DNA of 64,000 bases from Roseovarius salinarum (GCF_002834145.1 NZ_PHNT01000015.1:34188-98187); one strand, 5' to 3'; counted from the stretch's first letter, positions 1 to 8,852 are shown. Notes: generated from the letters alone by a model not told the origin. Numbers and translations: made by a program.

Positions 1-3000
1 AGCACGCGCGGCCAGCCGTACCGGTCCATCCAGCCGACCCAGGCGACATCGGTTGGCCCGATGACGTGCTCGACGACGCGCCAGCCGCCCGGATCGCGGC
101 GCAGCACCAGCAGGACGAGGTCGCTCATCATGTCGGCGGCCCAGGCCTCGGCCATGGGCGTGCGCGACCAGTCGAGCGGTCGGCCGTCCGGCTGCAACGG
201 CGTTGCCTCCAGGTAGGCCCATGTGCCGTCGCTGCGCAGCCGCGAGACCTTGAAGATCACCGGTTGGCCCAGCTCGCGCTGCACCGGAACGCGGGCCGCG
301 TCCATCAGCGCCGCGCGTTCGTCCGTGCCCCGCGCCGGGGTGTAGTAACCTGATGGCGACGGCGACGGCGCGGGCGCGGCCGGAGCCTGCTGCGCCTCGC
401 GCCGCACGACCCTGCGGATTTCCACCGTGAAGATGCCGCGGTTGTCCACGTCGGCATTGGTGGCCCACGTGGACGGGTCGGAATCCACGACCGTGTAAAG
501 CCCGCCGGGCAGCACCATGCCGGGCTCCACGTGCCAATAGGCATCAGGCACCCCGCCCTGCCCTTCCGAGCCGTAGGCGGGCCACGGTCCGTAGAGTTGC
601 CCGCTCTCGTCGCGCAGGGCGATCGTGCCGGGCGCCGCGCCCTGCCCGTGGTTCCAGTGGTAGGTCGTGATGCGGTCGATCATCGCCCGGCGGGCCAGCC
701 GGAACGTCGTGGGCGCCGACGGGCCGTTGCCCACCGCCATCTTGCTGTCGATACCGCCGGTGACCGGGTCGCCCACCGCCTGCCAGACGCCGCCACCGGC
801 CGGCGTCGTCGCCGTGGAGGGCTCGGCCTGCGGCGCGGGCCGCGCGGGCGCGGCAGCGGGATCCTCCGGGGTTCCCAGCCCGGGCCCGACAAGCGTGCCG
901 CGGGCAAGGAACGCCTGCCGGTCGACAAGCCGCAGCGTGTCGAGGATGCGATCCATGAGCGCGCGATTGTTCTCGAACGACGCCTTGTCGAGCGCGCCGA
1001 AGCCCACCAGCGGGTGCCCGCCGGGGAACCGATGCTGGGAGACGGCCCAGTACATCCGCACGCTCGAGCCGAAGGCCTCGTTGTCGACGACGAAAGTGAT
1101 GAAGTCCACGCCCGGCGCCACCGGCAACGTCTCGATCCCGGAGGCCGTGAAGACATCGCGCACGGCCGGGTCGGTCAGAAGCGGCCGCGCCACCTCCTCG
1201 GCGTCGAGCATGCGGATGTCGAGCCCCAGCCCGACCCGCCGCGCCCGGTCGTGGCCCGGGGCGATGGCGGTGAAATCGGTCGCGTCGTCGCGCGCCACGG
1301 TCCAGTCGGGCGGCAGGGCGACCGACAGGCCGAACTTTTCGTAGCGGATCCAGCCCGGCGGGGTCCGGCCGTCTGCGGGGCTGGCCGCCGCCGGCCCGTC
1401 CGCCTGCGTCTCGGCGGCGGTGTCGGCGCGCGGTGCCTCGGCCGCGCGGGGGGCGACAGGCTCGGGCATCTCTGCCCCCGGCTCTGCCGTGGCCCGCGGC
1501 GCGTCACCGGCGCGCGAAACCTCCATCGCGGTCTTCAACAGCCCCGGGTCGCAGGGCCGCGCGTCCTCGGGCAGCAGCAGCCACGCGTCGTCGAGCAGGG
1601 CCTCGATCCCGTCGTTCGCGTCCAGCCAGGCGTCGTCGGCCCGTGCCTCGACCACCACCGGCTCATCCCCGGGCAAGCACTTGTCGAGCAGCGCCACCTG
1701 CCGCGCGCCCGTGTCGTCGCCCCGCGCCCCGCGGCCGGCGAACAGCGTGGCAGGCTCACCCATGATCTGCGTGCGGCGCGTTTCGGGCGGGGCAAGGAAA
1801 CCGTTGCCAAGGCTGTTCGATGAGCTCAACTGGAAAACCGACGGGAAGGAATCCCCTCCGGTTCCGACGTTCAGGCTGGCATGGGGGTCGTCCTTCGTCC
1901 TGATCCGGAACGCGGAGCGACTGCGCCCGGTTTCGAACCCCTCCGGCGGGACAAAGGCGAACAGCCCGTCCAGCGCGAATTCCGCGCGGGCAGTGATCGC
2001 GGGGTGGCATTCCTGCATGCCGTCGGGCCAATGCGGTTCGATGTTATCCAGAACGGCCTGGAGGTCGTTGTCCTCAAGCCACCTCTCGGGCGCCGCCATC
2101 TCGATCATCACCGGTGAGCCGTCCGGCAGGCACCGCTCGAGCACGTACTCGCGCGCCTGGCCGCGCAGGTCGATGCTGCGGCCGACCTGCATGCCCTTGT
2201 AGGGCAAGGGGCCGGAATAGAGCCGCGCGGGCTGGCCCAGGATATTGGCGGCGCTTTCCTCCGGCACGCCCTGGAAACGCGAAAGCATGCCGACAGACCC
2301 CCGGCGCCCCCCGAGTTCCTCCCGCGCCGTTTCGCCCCGGCGCAGCGTGACATAGGCGCTCCATACCGTTTCGGTGCGCAGGGTGACCTCTTCCTCGTCC
2401 TCGTGCAGTTCCCAGCCTTCGGGCGGGCGGACCGTGAACAGCCCGCCCAGCGTGGTGACCTGTTCGGCCGGGGCAACGCCATCCGGTCCGGCGCGGGTCG
2501 TTGCGGCCCTGAATGCCTCGGCGTCTGCCACCCGGATGGTGGCATAGATCCGCTCGATCAGGGCCGCCTTGTCGTCGAGAAGCGCGGGATCGAAGGCCTG
2601 GAAACTCACCAAGTGATGGCCGTATTCGGCATGGCGGTAGGGCGATACCACACCTTCCGAGCCGGTGCTTTCGCCTGTCTGCTCCGGGCGCGCGATGAAG
2701 CGGTCGAAAGCAATGCCCGGCCCGACGACCAATGCGGGCCGCGGGTCTGCCTGCAGAAGCGCGGAAAAGCTTTCGTCCTCAACATAGCCTTTGAGTGAAT
2801 CGTTATGATCCAGCGTCTGAATGCCCAGGCCCAGACCCTTTCTTTCGCGCGGCACGGTGCCCGGCGCCGCGACCACGTAGATGTCGTCCTTTTCGCGCAT
2901 GACCTTCCAGTCCGACGGCACGGCAAATGTCAGGCCAAGCGCCTCGTGCCGGGTCCAGCCCTCGGGGATGTCCGCCGCGCCCGGGTCCGCGGGCGTCGCC

Positions 3001-3239
3001 TGCGCGCTCTCCGTTGGGGAGGGCTCGACCGCGAAGACATCAGCCTGCGTGTCGCCGTCTTGCGCGTCGGCCTCGCCGGCCGGTTCATCCGTCTCCGGCA
3101 GGAGCTCGTCGAGCGGTTCTTCCTCCACCGCCGGGGCGAAATCGCCGTACTGGTCGGCCAGCTTGTCGATCGTCTCGGCATCCGTCTGGGCAAAAGCCGG
3201 TGTGGCCAGCAGCAGGGCGAAGAACGCGGCACGCATCAT
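1..3239 (-). CDS. Very large secreted mosaic protein, 3' end outside window
   Basis: One frame stays open from an ATG ATG pair at 3239 to the left edge of the window (about 1,079 codons), so the C-terminus is missing. The first 17-18 residues (MMRAAFFALLLATPAFA) are a classic Sec signal peptide. An acidic linker (about 20-90) follows. Modules then come in the order A-B-B'-A'-C-D: A at about 91-237 opens PEGW, then GLTFAVPSDW; B about 262-410; B' about 414-556; a Pro/Ala linker; A' about 622-768, opening PPGW, then GLSVALPPDW; C about 816-938; D about 958 onward. A and A' look like DcrB/PsbP-type beta domains, which is an inference from motif shape. An AGGA about 10 nt upstream supports the start. 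The gene lies 17 bp downstream of the 657-aa secreted protein, so the two probably share an operon. Function is unknown; a periplasmic or surface role is inferred. Confidence 0.8.
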   Translation of the reverse strand, partial: MMRAAFFALLLATPAFAQTDAETIDKLADQYGDFAPAVEEEPLDELLPETDEPAGEADAQDGDTQADVFAVEPSPTESAQATPADPGAADIPEGWTRHEALGLTFAVPSDWKVMREKDDIYVVAAPGTVPRERKGLGLGIQTLDHNDSLKGYVEDESFSALLQADPRPALVVGPGIAFDRFIARPEQTGESTGSEGVVSPYRHAEYGHHLVSFQAFDPALLDDKAALIERIYATIRVADAEAFRAATTRAGPDGVAPAEQVTTLGGLFTVRPPEGWELHEDEEEVTLRTETVWSAYVTLRRGETAREELGGRRGSVGMLSRFQGVPEESAANILGQPARLYSGPLPYKGMQVGRSIDLRGQAREYVLERCLPDGSPVMIEMAAPERWLEDNDLQAVLDNIEPHWPDGMQECHPAITARAEFALDGLFAFVPPEGFETGRSRSAFRIRTKDDPHASLNVGTGGDSFPSVFQLSSSNSLGNGFLAPPETRRTQIMGEPATLFAGRGARGDDTGARQVALLDKCLPGDEPVVVEARADDAWLDANDGIEALLDDAWLLLPEDARPCDPGLLKTAMEVSRAGDAPRATAEPGAEMPEPVAPRAAEAPRADTAAETQADGPAAASPADGRTPPGWIRYEKFGLSVALPPDWTVARDDATDFTAIAPGHDRARRVGLGLDIRMLDAEEVARPLLTDPAVRDVFTASGIETLPVAPGVDFITFVVDNEAFGSSVRMYWAVSQHRFPGGHPLVGFGALDKASFENNRALMDRILDTLRLVDRQAFLARGTLVGPGLGTPEDPAAAPARPAPQAEPSTATTPAGGGVWQAVGDPVTGGIDSKMAVGNGPSAPTTFRLARRAMIDRITTYHWNHGQGAAPGTIALRDESGQLYGPWPAYGSEGQGGVPDAYWHVEPGMVLPGGLYTVVDSDPSTWATNADVDNRGIFTVEIRRVVRREAQQAPAAPAPSPSPSGYYTPARGTDERAALMDAARVPVQRELGQPVIFKVSRLRSDGTWAYLEATPLQPDGRPLDWSRTPMAEAWAADMMSDLVLLVLRRDPGGWRVVEHVIGPTDVAWVGWMDRYGWPRV

Positions 3240-3256
3240 GGAAACGGTCCTTTCGG

Positions 3257-5230
3257 TCATTGGACACCCGCGCCGGGCAGGCGGTCGAGCATGTTTTCGT
3301 ATTCGCGCCCGATCGCTTTTAGCTGGTCGCGGTCGAAGGGCACGTATTCGTGCCCGTCAGCCGTCTCGTGCCAGGCGCCGGCCAGTTGCAGCCTCATTTC
3401 GGCCGTGCAGCGGGTGACGGTCTCGCCCCCGTCCCCGGCGCGCGCGCGATGCAGGCGATGCACGCGGCACCGGAACGGTTGCGTCATCTGGGCAAGGGGA
3501 GTGTCGCCCACCTTGCCCTCGCAGTCGGAGATGGCGGTGATCCGCTCGAAATAGGGGGCGGCGAAAATCGCGTCGCCCTGGCCCAACGCCGGCACCCCGG
3601 CATTTGCGCCCCGCGCGACCCCCAGCACGCGACCCGGGGCCGCCGCCGTCCACGCCGCACCGTCGAACCGGCCCACCAGCAGATACTTCCCGGGCGAGAC
3701 GGCGGTCTGCAGGCGCGTGCCCGGATTCGCCGGGCGCTGCTCCTGCCGCTGCCGGTCCGGCCGACCCTTGCTGCGCGTGGTGACGGTGCAGTCCTGCGGC
3801 CCCTCCGAGCGATCGAAGGAGGTGATGATCCCCTCGGCCTCGGGCGTGCCGAATACGACCAGCGCCTCGTCCCGCTCGAAGACGAAGCGGCGCGTGACGG
3901 CGCCGTCGGGCCTGTCAAGGCGAATGGTGTCGGGAAAGCCCGCCTTCAGCCACGCAAGTTTCGTCAGCCGGATATGCAGCGGCTCGCCGGGCTTGAGCGT
4001 GCCCCGCCACGTTTCGCCATCGCCGAGCAGCATGTGGAATTTCGTCGGCCCTTCCAACCCGAAGGCCGAGACCTCCAGCGTCAGCGGCGCGTTCAACTCG
4101 GGCCGGACCTCGCGGTTGAGGGTGGCCACCTGTTCGTTCAACCCGTCGAGAAACCGCTCGCGGGCGATCTCGGGCAGCACGTCGCGCATCAGCTTGGCCA
4201 TGATGACCGAATAGTGTTCGTCCTCCAGCTTTTTCCTGATCGCCTTCGTCAGCGAGGCGCCGCGCGCCATTCCGGCCGTCGCCTGGTCCACGTCCGCGGC
4301 ATACTCCGAAAACCGCGCGCTGTCCCAGAACAGGCTCACGTAGTTCCTGACCTCGGTGTGCATGACGCTGCTGAATTTTTCGGGCCTGTTGATGTTGTCC
4401 AGGTACCACGCGAGCAGGAGTTTCCACTCGTTGATCGTGCGCCCGCCCTCGGTGCGGTTGCGGATTTCCGCGACACGCTCTTCCAGGGTCGGTGGCAACC
4501 GTCCGACGGACCCGTAATAGCGATCCTTCGCGGCCTGCTCCGTTTCGCGGTAATACTTCTTGTAGGACTGGCGCCAGGCGTCCTCGCGCGCCGACCAGGC
4601 CGCTTCGCCGAAGTAGCTCAGCGAGACGTCGATCGGCAGCCCGGCGATCATCGCGAGCTGCATGCCCGGCGTGCCGAAACGTCCCATGAGGTAGCTGGCG
4701 ACGCCCTTGTAGGCGTTCAGGATTTCCGGCCGCCCGTCGCCGGAGACCGGCCCCAGCGCCAACTGGTAGAGCGTGAGCGCGAGGCCGAGGTTGTTCAGCG
4801 CACTGCCCAGCTTGGAATAGGCCGATGACACTGCGCTCGAGCCTGACAGATGCTCGAACAGCGTAGCCCCGGCACCCATGATGCCCAGGTCGGCGGAGAT
4901 GAGGGAAAGCCCCTGCCGGAACGCCTGCTCCTCGGCCGTGCGCAACAGGTCGCGCGCCTGCGCCTGCTGGTCTTCCATGGCGGCGCGGATGGGCGCGACG
5001 AGCGGCACCTGCTTGTCAAGCGGGTGGAACCGCGCCAGCGGGTTGACCTCGAAGCGCACGACACGCTCCTTCGGGCCGTCGCCCTTCGTCTCGACCCGGA
5101 TCGGCGTGAAGGACTCGGCGCGCGCACCGGCGGCCGGCGCCACGACGAGCGCGACGAGCAGGCCGAGGCAAACACAGGACAGGATCGAATTCCGGAAGGG
5201 GGTGGCCATTGACGACTCGTGCATGTTCAT
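3257..5230 (-). CDS. Secreted protein of unknown function (657 aa)
   Basis: The N-terminus is basic and then strongly hydrophobic (about 14-38), ending AAGARAES, which fits a signal peptide. The mature part begins SFTPIRVETKGDGPK. The first half has long amphipathic and Gly/Ala/Leu-rich stretches (about 110-190) that could be helical or membrane-associating. The second half has beta-rich text and several Cys residues (DCTVTTRSKG, SDCEGKV, FRCRVHR, RCTAEM) that could form disulfides. Three ATGs are possible starts (5230, 5224, 5209) and none has a strong Shine-Dalgarno sequence. It precedes the giant mosaic secreted gene by 17 bp, implying co-transcription and perhaps a shared surface complex. 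I do not recognise the family. Confidence 0.75.
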   Translation of the reverse strand: MNMHESSMATPFRNSILSCVCLGLLVALVVAPAAGARAESFTPIRVETKGDGPKERVVRFEVNPLARFHPLDKQVPLVAPIRAAMEDQQAQARDLLRTAEEQAFRQGLSLISADLGIMGAGATLFEHLSGSSAVSSAYSKLGSALNNLGLALTLYQLALGPVSGDGRPEILNAYKGVASYLMGRFGTPGMQLAMIAGLPIDVSLSYFGEAAWSAREDAWRQSYKKYYRETEQAAKDRYYGSVGRLPPTLEERVAEIRNRTEGGRTINEWKLLLAWYLDNINRPEKFSSVMHTEVRNYVSLFWDSARFSEYAADVDQATAGMARGASLTKAIRKKLEDEHYSVIMAKLMRDVLPEIARERFLDGLNEQVATLNREVRPELNAPLTLEVSAFGLEGPTKFHMLLGDGETWRGTLKPGEPLHIRLTKLAWLKAGFPDTIRLDRPDGAVTRRFVFERDEALVVFGTPEAEGIITSFDRSEGPQDCTVTTRSKGRPDRQRQEQRPANPGTRLQTAVSPGKYLLVGRFDGAAWTAAAPGRVLGVARGANAGVPALGQGDAIFAAPYFERITAISDCEGKVGDTPLAQMTQPFRCRVHRLHRARAGDGGETVTRCTAEMRLQLAGAWHETADGHEYVPFDRDQLKAIGREYENMLDRLPGAGVQ

Positions 5231-5360
5231 TTGAATGGAGCGTATCGGCGAACGCGGCCTTGATATGGCTCAAACCGCGGGGCAACCGGCCGGCCCGAAA
5301 AGGCATGGACGCCGGCGTGACCCTGCTATGCATGTTGCACCGGTGATGCCGTTGCCAGTC

Positions 5361-5802
5361 AAGCCTTGCCCTCATCGTGTAACTGTCGGGTGATCGGCTG
5401 TCGTCATGCCCGTCTCGAACCTCGATCACGCAGCGACCGGGCGCCTCGATCTCGGGCTGGGCGACAAACGGTGCGCCCACGGTCTGCGCGTTCTGCCACG
5501 GCCAGACCTGCCGCCCGGTCCCGGTGCGCACCCGGAACGCCATGTCGAGTTCGGGCGGCACCTTTGGAAAGGCCACGGTCAACACGCCTTGCCGTGCAAG
5601 CTCGCCCCTGTAGTGGTCGCCGTCGCGCCGCGGCTCTATCGTGCCGCGAACGGTGGCCCCCGGCGGGATCACCTCGGCACCGTGCACGCTGACGAACAGC
5701 GCGGCAAGCTCCCCGGTGCGCAGGTCGCGGCCGCCGACACCTTGCGAGGTCACCCACTTGCCCGAGGTGCCGGAGGCGGATCCGTTCGATGATTTCGTTT
5801 TG
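5361..5802 (-). pseudogene. Remnant of a secreted PPC-like domain protein
   Basis: The frame encodes recognisable domain text (GATVRGTIEPRRDGDHY, then LTVAFPKVPPELDMAFRV, then APGRCVIEVRDGHDD, RSPDSYTM), resembling the bacterial pre-peptidase C-terminal type of beta domain, in which a 'G-I-P-GD-DHY' opening and a 'G-Y-IEV-DG-DD-RS' closing motif recur. The frame is closed upstream by a TGA at about 5803 with no signal peptide. The only in-frame start is a GTG at 5753, and downstream of about 5361 it runs as nonsense into the neighbouring gene. I read it as the surviving domain of a longer secreted protein, related in style to the two secreted proteins downstream. A short independent gene started at 5753 is the alternative. 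Confidence 0.5.
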
Positions 5803-6016
5803 CATCACCGTTCCTCATGGTCAATTCTGGTGGCACGCATCGGGCGATGCATGCGCGCGCCACCGCCAATACCGACGCCAGCCCGAAGGACGTGCGCGAG
5901 GCGTCGATGCCGTTGACGGTCAATGCCGGGGTTCCGGCGACAAATCGCGCGATCCAGGTCGCCAAGGCAGCTTATGCCGAGATCGGCATCGCGGTCTGAC
6001 GGAAGGGACACGATGA

Positions 6017-6157
6017 ACAACCGGGGTGGTTACTATCAGCGGGACCGGACGCCACGAGACCCTGATCGCCGCGCGCGAGGACAGCAACGACATGCCCGTC
6101 CACCGCTTCGACATCCGCCTGAAAAGCGACAACGAAACCGTATCCTTCGATATCTGA
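6017..6157 (+). pseudogene. C-terminal fragment of an unidentified gene
   Basis: An open frame between TGA stops (6014-6016 and 6155-6157) reads with good amino-acid composition: VVTISGTGRHETLIAARED, then MPVHRFDIRLKSDNETVSF. It ends 10 bp before the BKACE start, the spacing expected of an upstream operon partner. There is no start codon or ribosome binding site for a protein of this kind, so I take it as the 3' end of a gene whose body is lost. The stretch just upstream (5880-5999, plus strand) also has coding-like text (TVNAGVPATNRAIQVAKAAY) ending in TGA and may be another scrap. Neither family is recognised. Confidence 0.35.
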
Positions 6158-6167
6158 GACTGTTGCC

Positions 6168-7016
6168 ATGGCCAGCCCCTGCATCATAACCGTCGCGATC
6201 ACCGGATCGGTGCCGCAGAAATCCGACAACCCCGCCGTGCCGATCACGATCGACGAGCAGGTGGAGTCCACCCACGCCGCCTTCGAGGCGGGCGCGACGC
6301 TCGCGCACTGCCACGTGCGCGAGGAGGATGGCACGCCGACATCGGACCCCGAGCGTTTCGGGCGACTGCAGGAGGGCATACGCAAGCACTGCCCGGGCAT
6401 GATCGTGCAGCTTTCGACGGGCGGGCGCTCCGGCGCGGGCAAGGCGCGCGGCGGGATGCTGCCGCTGGCGCCCGACATGGCCTCGCTCTCGGTGGGGTCG
6501 AACAACTTTCCCACCCGCGTCTACGAGAACCCGCCGGACCTTGTGGATTGGCTGGCCACCGAAATGGTCCAGTATGGCGTGAAACCCGAGATCGAGGTCT
6601 TCGACCTGTCCCATATCTTCCAGGCCGTGAAGATGCAGGGCGACGGCCGGCTCGCCGCGCCGCTGCATGTCCAGTTCGTCATGGGCGTGAAGAACGCCAT
6701 GCCGGTCGATCGCGCCGTCTTCGACTTCTACGTCGAAACGCTCGCGCGCCTTGCCCCGGACGCCACCTGGACCGGGGCCGGAATCGGCAAGGACCAGGTC
6801 ACGCTCAACCGTTGGTCGCTGGAGCGGGGCGGACACTGCCGCACGGGACTGGAGGACAACGTCCGGCTCGACCGCGAAACCCTGGCACCATCGAACGCCG
6901 CCCTGGTGGAGCGGGTCGTCGCGCTGTGCCCCGAATACGGCCGGCGGCCGGCCACCACGGAAGAGGCGCGGAACATCCTGTCGCTGCCCCCCGCGCCGCA
7001 GGGACGGGGGGACTGA
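6168..7016 (+). CDS. BKACE family beta-keto acid cleavage enzyme (DUF849)
   Basis: This 282-aa protein matches the family of Zn-dependent enzymes that cleave a beta-keto acid with acetyl-CoA to give acetoacetate and a CoA ester (the founding member is Kce of lysine fermentation; others act on dehydrocarnitine). Visible family features are the opening CIITVAITGSVPQKSDNP, the metal-binding AHCHVRE, the glycine-rich IVQLSTGGRSGAGKARGG, SLSVGSNNFP, KPEIEVFDLSH, and GLEDNVRLDRETLAPSNA near the C-terminus. Length is normal and nothing essential appears missing. The start at 6168 gives the canonical N-terminus. Its neighbours are remnants, so it may be the last intact member of a former catabolic operon. 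Substrate is unassigned; dehydrocarnitine is a reasonable guess but not shown by the sequence. Confidence 0.9.
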   Translation: MASPCIITVAITGSVPQKSDNPAVPITIDEQVESTHAAFEAGATLAHCHVREEDGTPTSDPERFGRLQEGIRKHCPGMIVQLSTGGRSGAGKARGGMLPLAPDMASLSVGSNNFPTRVYENPPDLVDWLATEMVQYGVKPEIEVFDLSHIFQAVKMQGDGRLAAPLHVQFVMGVKNAMPVDRAVFDFYVETLARLAPDATWTGAGIGKDQVTLNRWSLERGGHCRTGLEDNVRLDRETLAPSNAALVERVVALCPEYGRRPATTEEARNILSLPPAPQGRGD

Positions 7017-7041
7017 GACGACGGCGCGTTCCCCGAAGGGT

Positions 7042-7076
7042 GCGCGCCCGCGCGGCACAAAGACGCGCGGGCGTGC
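7042..7076. terminator. Strong GC hairpin downstream of the BKACE gene
   Basis: Arms of 13 nt at 7042-7054 and 7064-7076 pair perfectly apart from one G-U pair, with a 9-nt loop (GCACAAAGA), starting 25 bp after the stop codon. No U-run follows, so if it terminates transcription it is an atypical terminator; it could instead protect the mRNA 3' end. Confidence 0.45.
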
Positions 7077-7091
7077 AAGGGAAGTGAGACG

Positions 7092-7409
7092 AACGGCTTC
7101 CCCGATGTCATCCGGACGCTGCCGGGGTGCACGCCCGGCGTCTTCCCGCGGACCGAGGTCTTCAAGCATCTGACGGTGCACCACGGCCTTGCCCGCCAGA
7201 CCGACCTCGCGATCCGCGACACCCGGGACAGGATCAAGGCGGATTTCGAGGATCTGCACCCGCTGCTGCTGCACGTCCATGCCGGCAACGCCCTTCACCT
7301 CGACGACGACGCGCTGGTGCCGTTCGAGACCTTGCCGCCGCCGAAACTGCATGGACGGACCGAATACTGCATCGAGGGGGCCGGGTGGCACCCGCTTCGC
7401 AACGGCGAT
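7092..7409 (+). pseudogene. Coding-like fragment of unknown family
   Basis: The plus frame here has convincing protein composition (GVFPRTEVFKHLTVHHGLAR, DFEDLHPLLLHVHAGNALHL, then DALVPFETLPPPKLHGRTEY) but no credible start, and after about 7409 the same frame turns into Arg/Ala/Gly-rich nonsense. It therefore looks like a piece of a gene that lost both ends. The family is not recognised. It lies between the BKACE gene and a transporter remnant and is probably part of the same decayed operon. Confidence 0.35.
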
Positions 7410-7414
7410 CTTCC

Positions 7415-7770
7415 TCATGGCCATGAGCCGGGAGCGCACCGCGACGCGCATGCCGGGCAGGCGCGAACGGCCCTTCTGCACCCCCGGCGTGATCTCGGTC
7501 GCGCTGCTGGACCTGCGGGTGCCGGTGGGGCTGGCGATGCCGGGCGTCGGCATCGCGGGCAACTTTGCACTGTTGATCGTCGCGCCCTTCGGGCGTCGAC
7601 CGCCGGGCGCGTGACCCTGCCCGAGTTGCGCCGGCTGAACCACGGCGGGGCGCTGGCCACCGGGGCGCTGGTACGGCTCGTGCCGGTTCTGGTGATCTTG
7701 GGCGCAATCTTCCTCGGACCCGGGCTGTTCACGCCCACGGTGGCCGCGGCGGCGCGCGCGATGCCGGTCT
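7415..7770 (+). pseudogene. Remnant of a TRAP transporter large permease (DctM-like)
   Basis: Two pieces in different frames resemble the DctM subunit. The first (about 7478-7614) carries VISVALLDLRVPVGLAMPGV, like the first transmembrane helix of DctM, which typically reads 'LLxLxVPVxxALGLxG'. The second, in another frame (about 7612-7770), carries LPELRRLNHGG and LVPVLVILGAIFLGPGLFTP followed by TVAAAARAM, like the conserved 'GGIxxGIFTPTEAAAVA' segment from the middle of the protein. Some 150 residues that should separate them are absent and the frame changes, so this is a dead gene. TRAP systems import organic acids and would fit beside a BKACE enzyme. Confidence 0.5.
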
Positions 7771-8213
7771 GCGGTTGCTGCTCAACCTCTTCACCGAGTG
7801 GCTTGCCCGGCCCAAGCTGCGCGGGTCGCTTCCGGATGCCGCCGGCGCCGGCATCGTGCACGATGCCGCGGACGTGCGACCGCACGCCGTCGACGATTGG
7901 TCGGACGACGCGTTCCGGGACGACCTCAAGCTCCGCCTGCCCGAGGTGGTCGCCGCGCGGTCGATCCGTGCGTTCCCGGCCCGGACGTCGCCGGCGGGCG
8001 GGGCGGTATTGCACAGCACCAGGCCTGCGACCGGATCGGGCCGTCTCGCGCGACTGGACGAACGGCAAATCGGAACGGCCCGGTCCGCCAGGCAAGCCTG
8101 CGGCGACCAGCGGCGATGCACCTGCCCCACGATACGCCGCGCATCACGCAACCGCGGGCATCACCGCCGGCGGATGGCGGCGGCCCCGCCGCGGGGCCAC
8201 CGTTCATCGCGCA
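7771..8213. other. Gene-free stretch with possible coding debris
   Basis: No gene with a credible start, domain and stop was found. A plus-strand frame begins LLNLFTEWLARPKLRGSL and contains FRDDLKLRLPEVVAARS, then loses protein-like composition, so it may be further debris from the operon that contained the BKACE and TRAP genes. The right end abuts the stop codon of the cytochrome b561-like gene. Confidence 0.4.
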
Positions 8214-8852
8214 TCAGGCCCGTTTGCGCCCCGTGAACATGGCCCGGACGAGGTTTTCGCGGTGGGCACGGCTGGCCCAGATGACGCCGCCGACATGCAG
8301 CAGGACGAGCACGAGCGTCGCGTTGGCGGCAACCTCGTGCAGCTCCTCCCACGCGTCGCCGGCATCGCTTTCGCCGTGGTCGTCTTCATGTTCCTCCTCG
8401 TCGCCGGTCCATTCTCGCACCTGCCCGGCGCCCTGTGGGACGGCGACGACACCGGCAAGGGGGCCGCGCCCTTCTTCCACCGCAAGCGTGCCCATGCCCG
8501 ACAGGGCCGTGGCCGCAAGCATGAGCAGCAGCGCGACCGTCATGGCCCCGCCGGCCGGGCTGTGCCCGAGGTGACGCTTGCCCCGGCCGGTCACGAGGCC
8601 GCGCAGGTATCCCGCCACGGCGCGCGGCCCGGTCACGAAGTCGGAGAAGCGCGCGTGGCGCGGCCCGACGAACCCCCAGGCGACACGCACCGCCAACGTT
8701 GCGGCGATCGCGTAGCCGGCGTAGGCGTGCAGCCACTCGGGCTCCCCTTCCGTCAGGTACGCGGTGGCGAAGGCCGCCATCAGCACCCAGTGGCCGATCC
8801 GGACCAGGGGATCCCAGACCCGGATCGTGCCGTTGTGCGGACGCTGCGACAT
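8214..8852 (-). CDS. Cytochrome b561-type membrane protein
   Basis: This 212-aa protein has four hydrophobic helices (about 17-37, 43-63, 104-121, 176-193) and His residues placed as in b-type diheme cytochromes of the Ni/Fe-hydrogenase or b561 type: RIGHWVLM in helix 1, EWLHAYAGY before helix 2, and LVLLHVGGVIW in helix 4. It should pass electrons across the inner membrane between the quinone pool and a periplasmic partner. Oddly, the loop between helices 3 and 4 carries a very acidic His-containing stretch (GDEEEHEDDHGESDAGD) that could bind metal. Its start overlaps the stop of the upstream PepSY gene (TGATG), so they form an operon, and a two-component system is encoded divergently. Confidence 0.85.
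   Translation of the reverse strand: MSQRPHNGTIRVWDPLVRIGHWVLMAAFATAYLTEGEPEWLHAYAGYAIAATLAVRVAWGFVGPRHARFSDFVTGPRAVAGYLRGLVTGRGKRHLGHSPAGGAMTVALLLMLAATALSGMGTLAVEEGRGPLAGVVAVPQGAGQVREWTGDEEEHEDDHGESDAGDAWEELHEVAANATLVLVLLHVGGVIWASRAHRENLVRAMFTGRKRA

Noticed and set aside
531..1823. Long plus-strand frames opposite the mosaic secreted gene
   Set aside because: They are Arg/Gly/Pro/Ala-rich with no domain text, and the minus-strand frame has a signal peptide, repeats and normal composition.
6036..7643. 535-codon minus-strand frame over the BKACE gene
   Set aside because: It is the antisense shadow of a well-recognised enzyme and has no protein-like motif.
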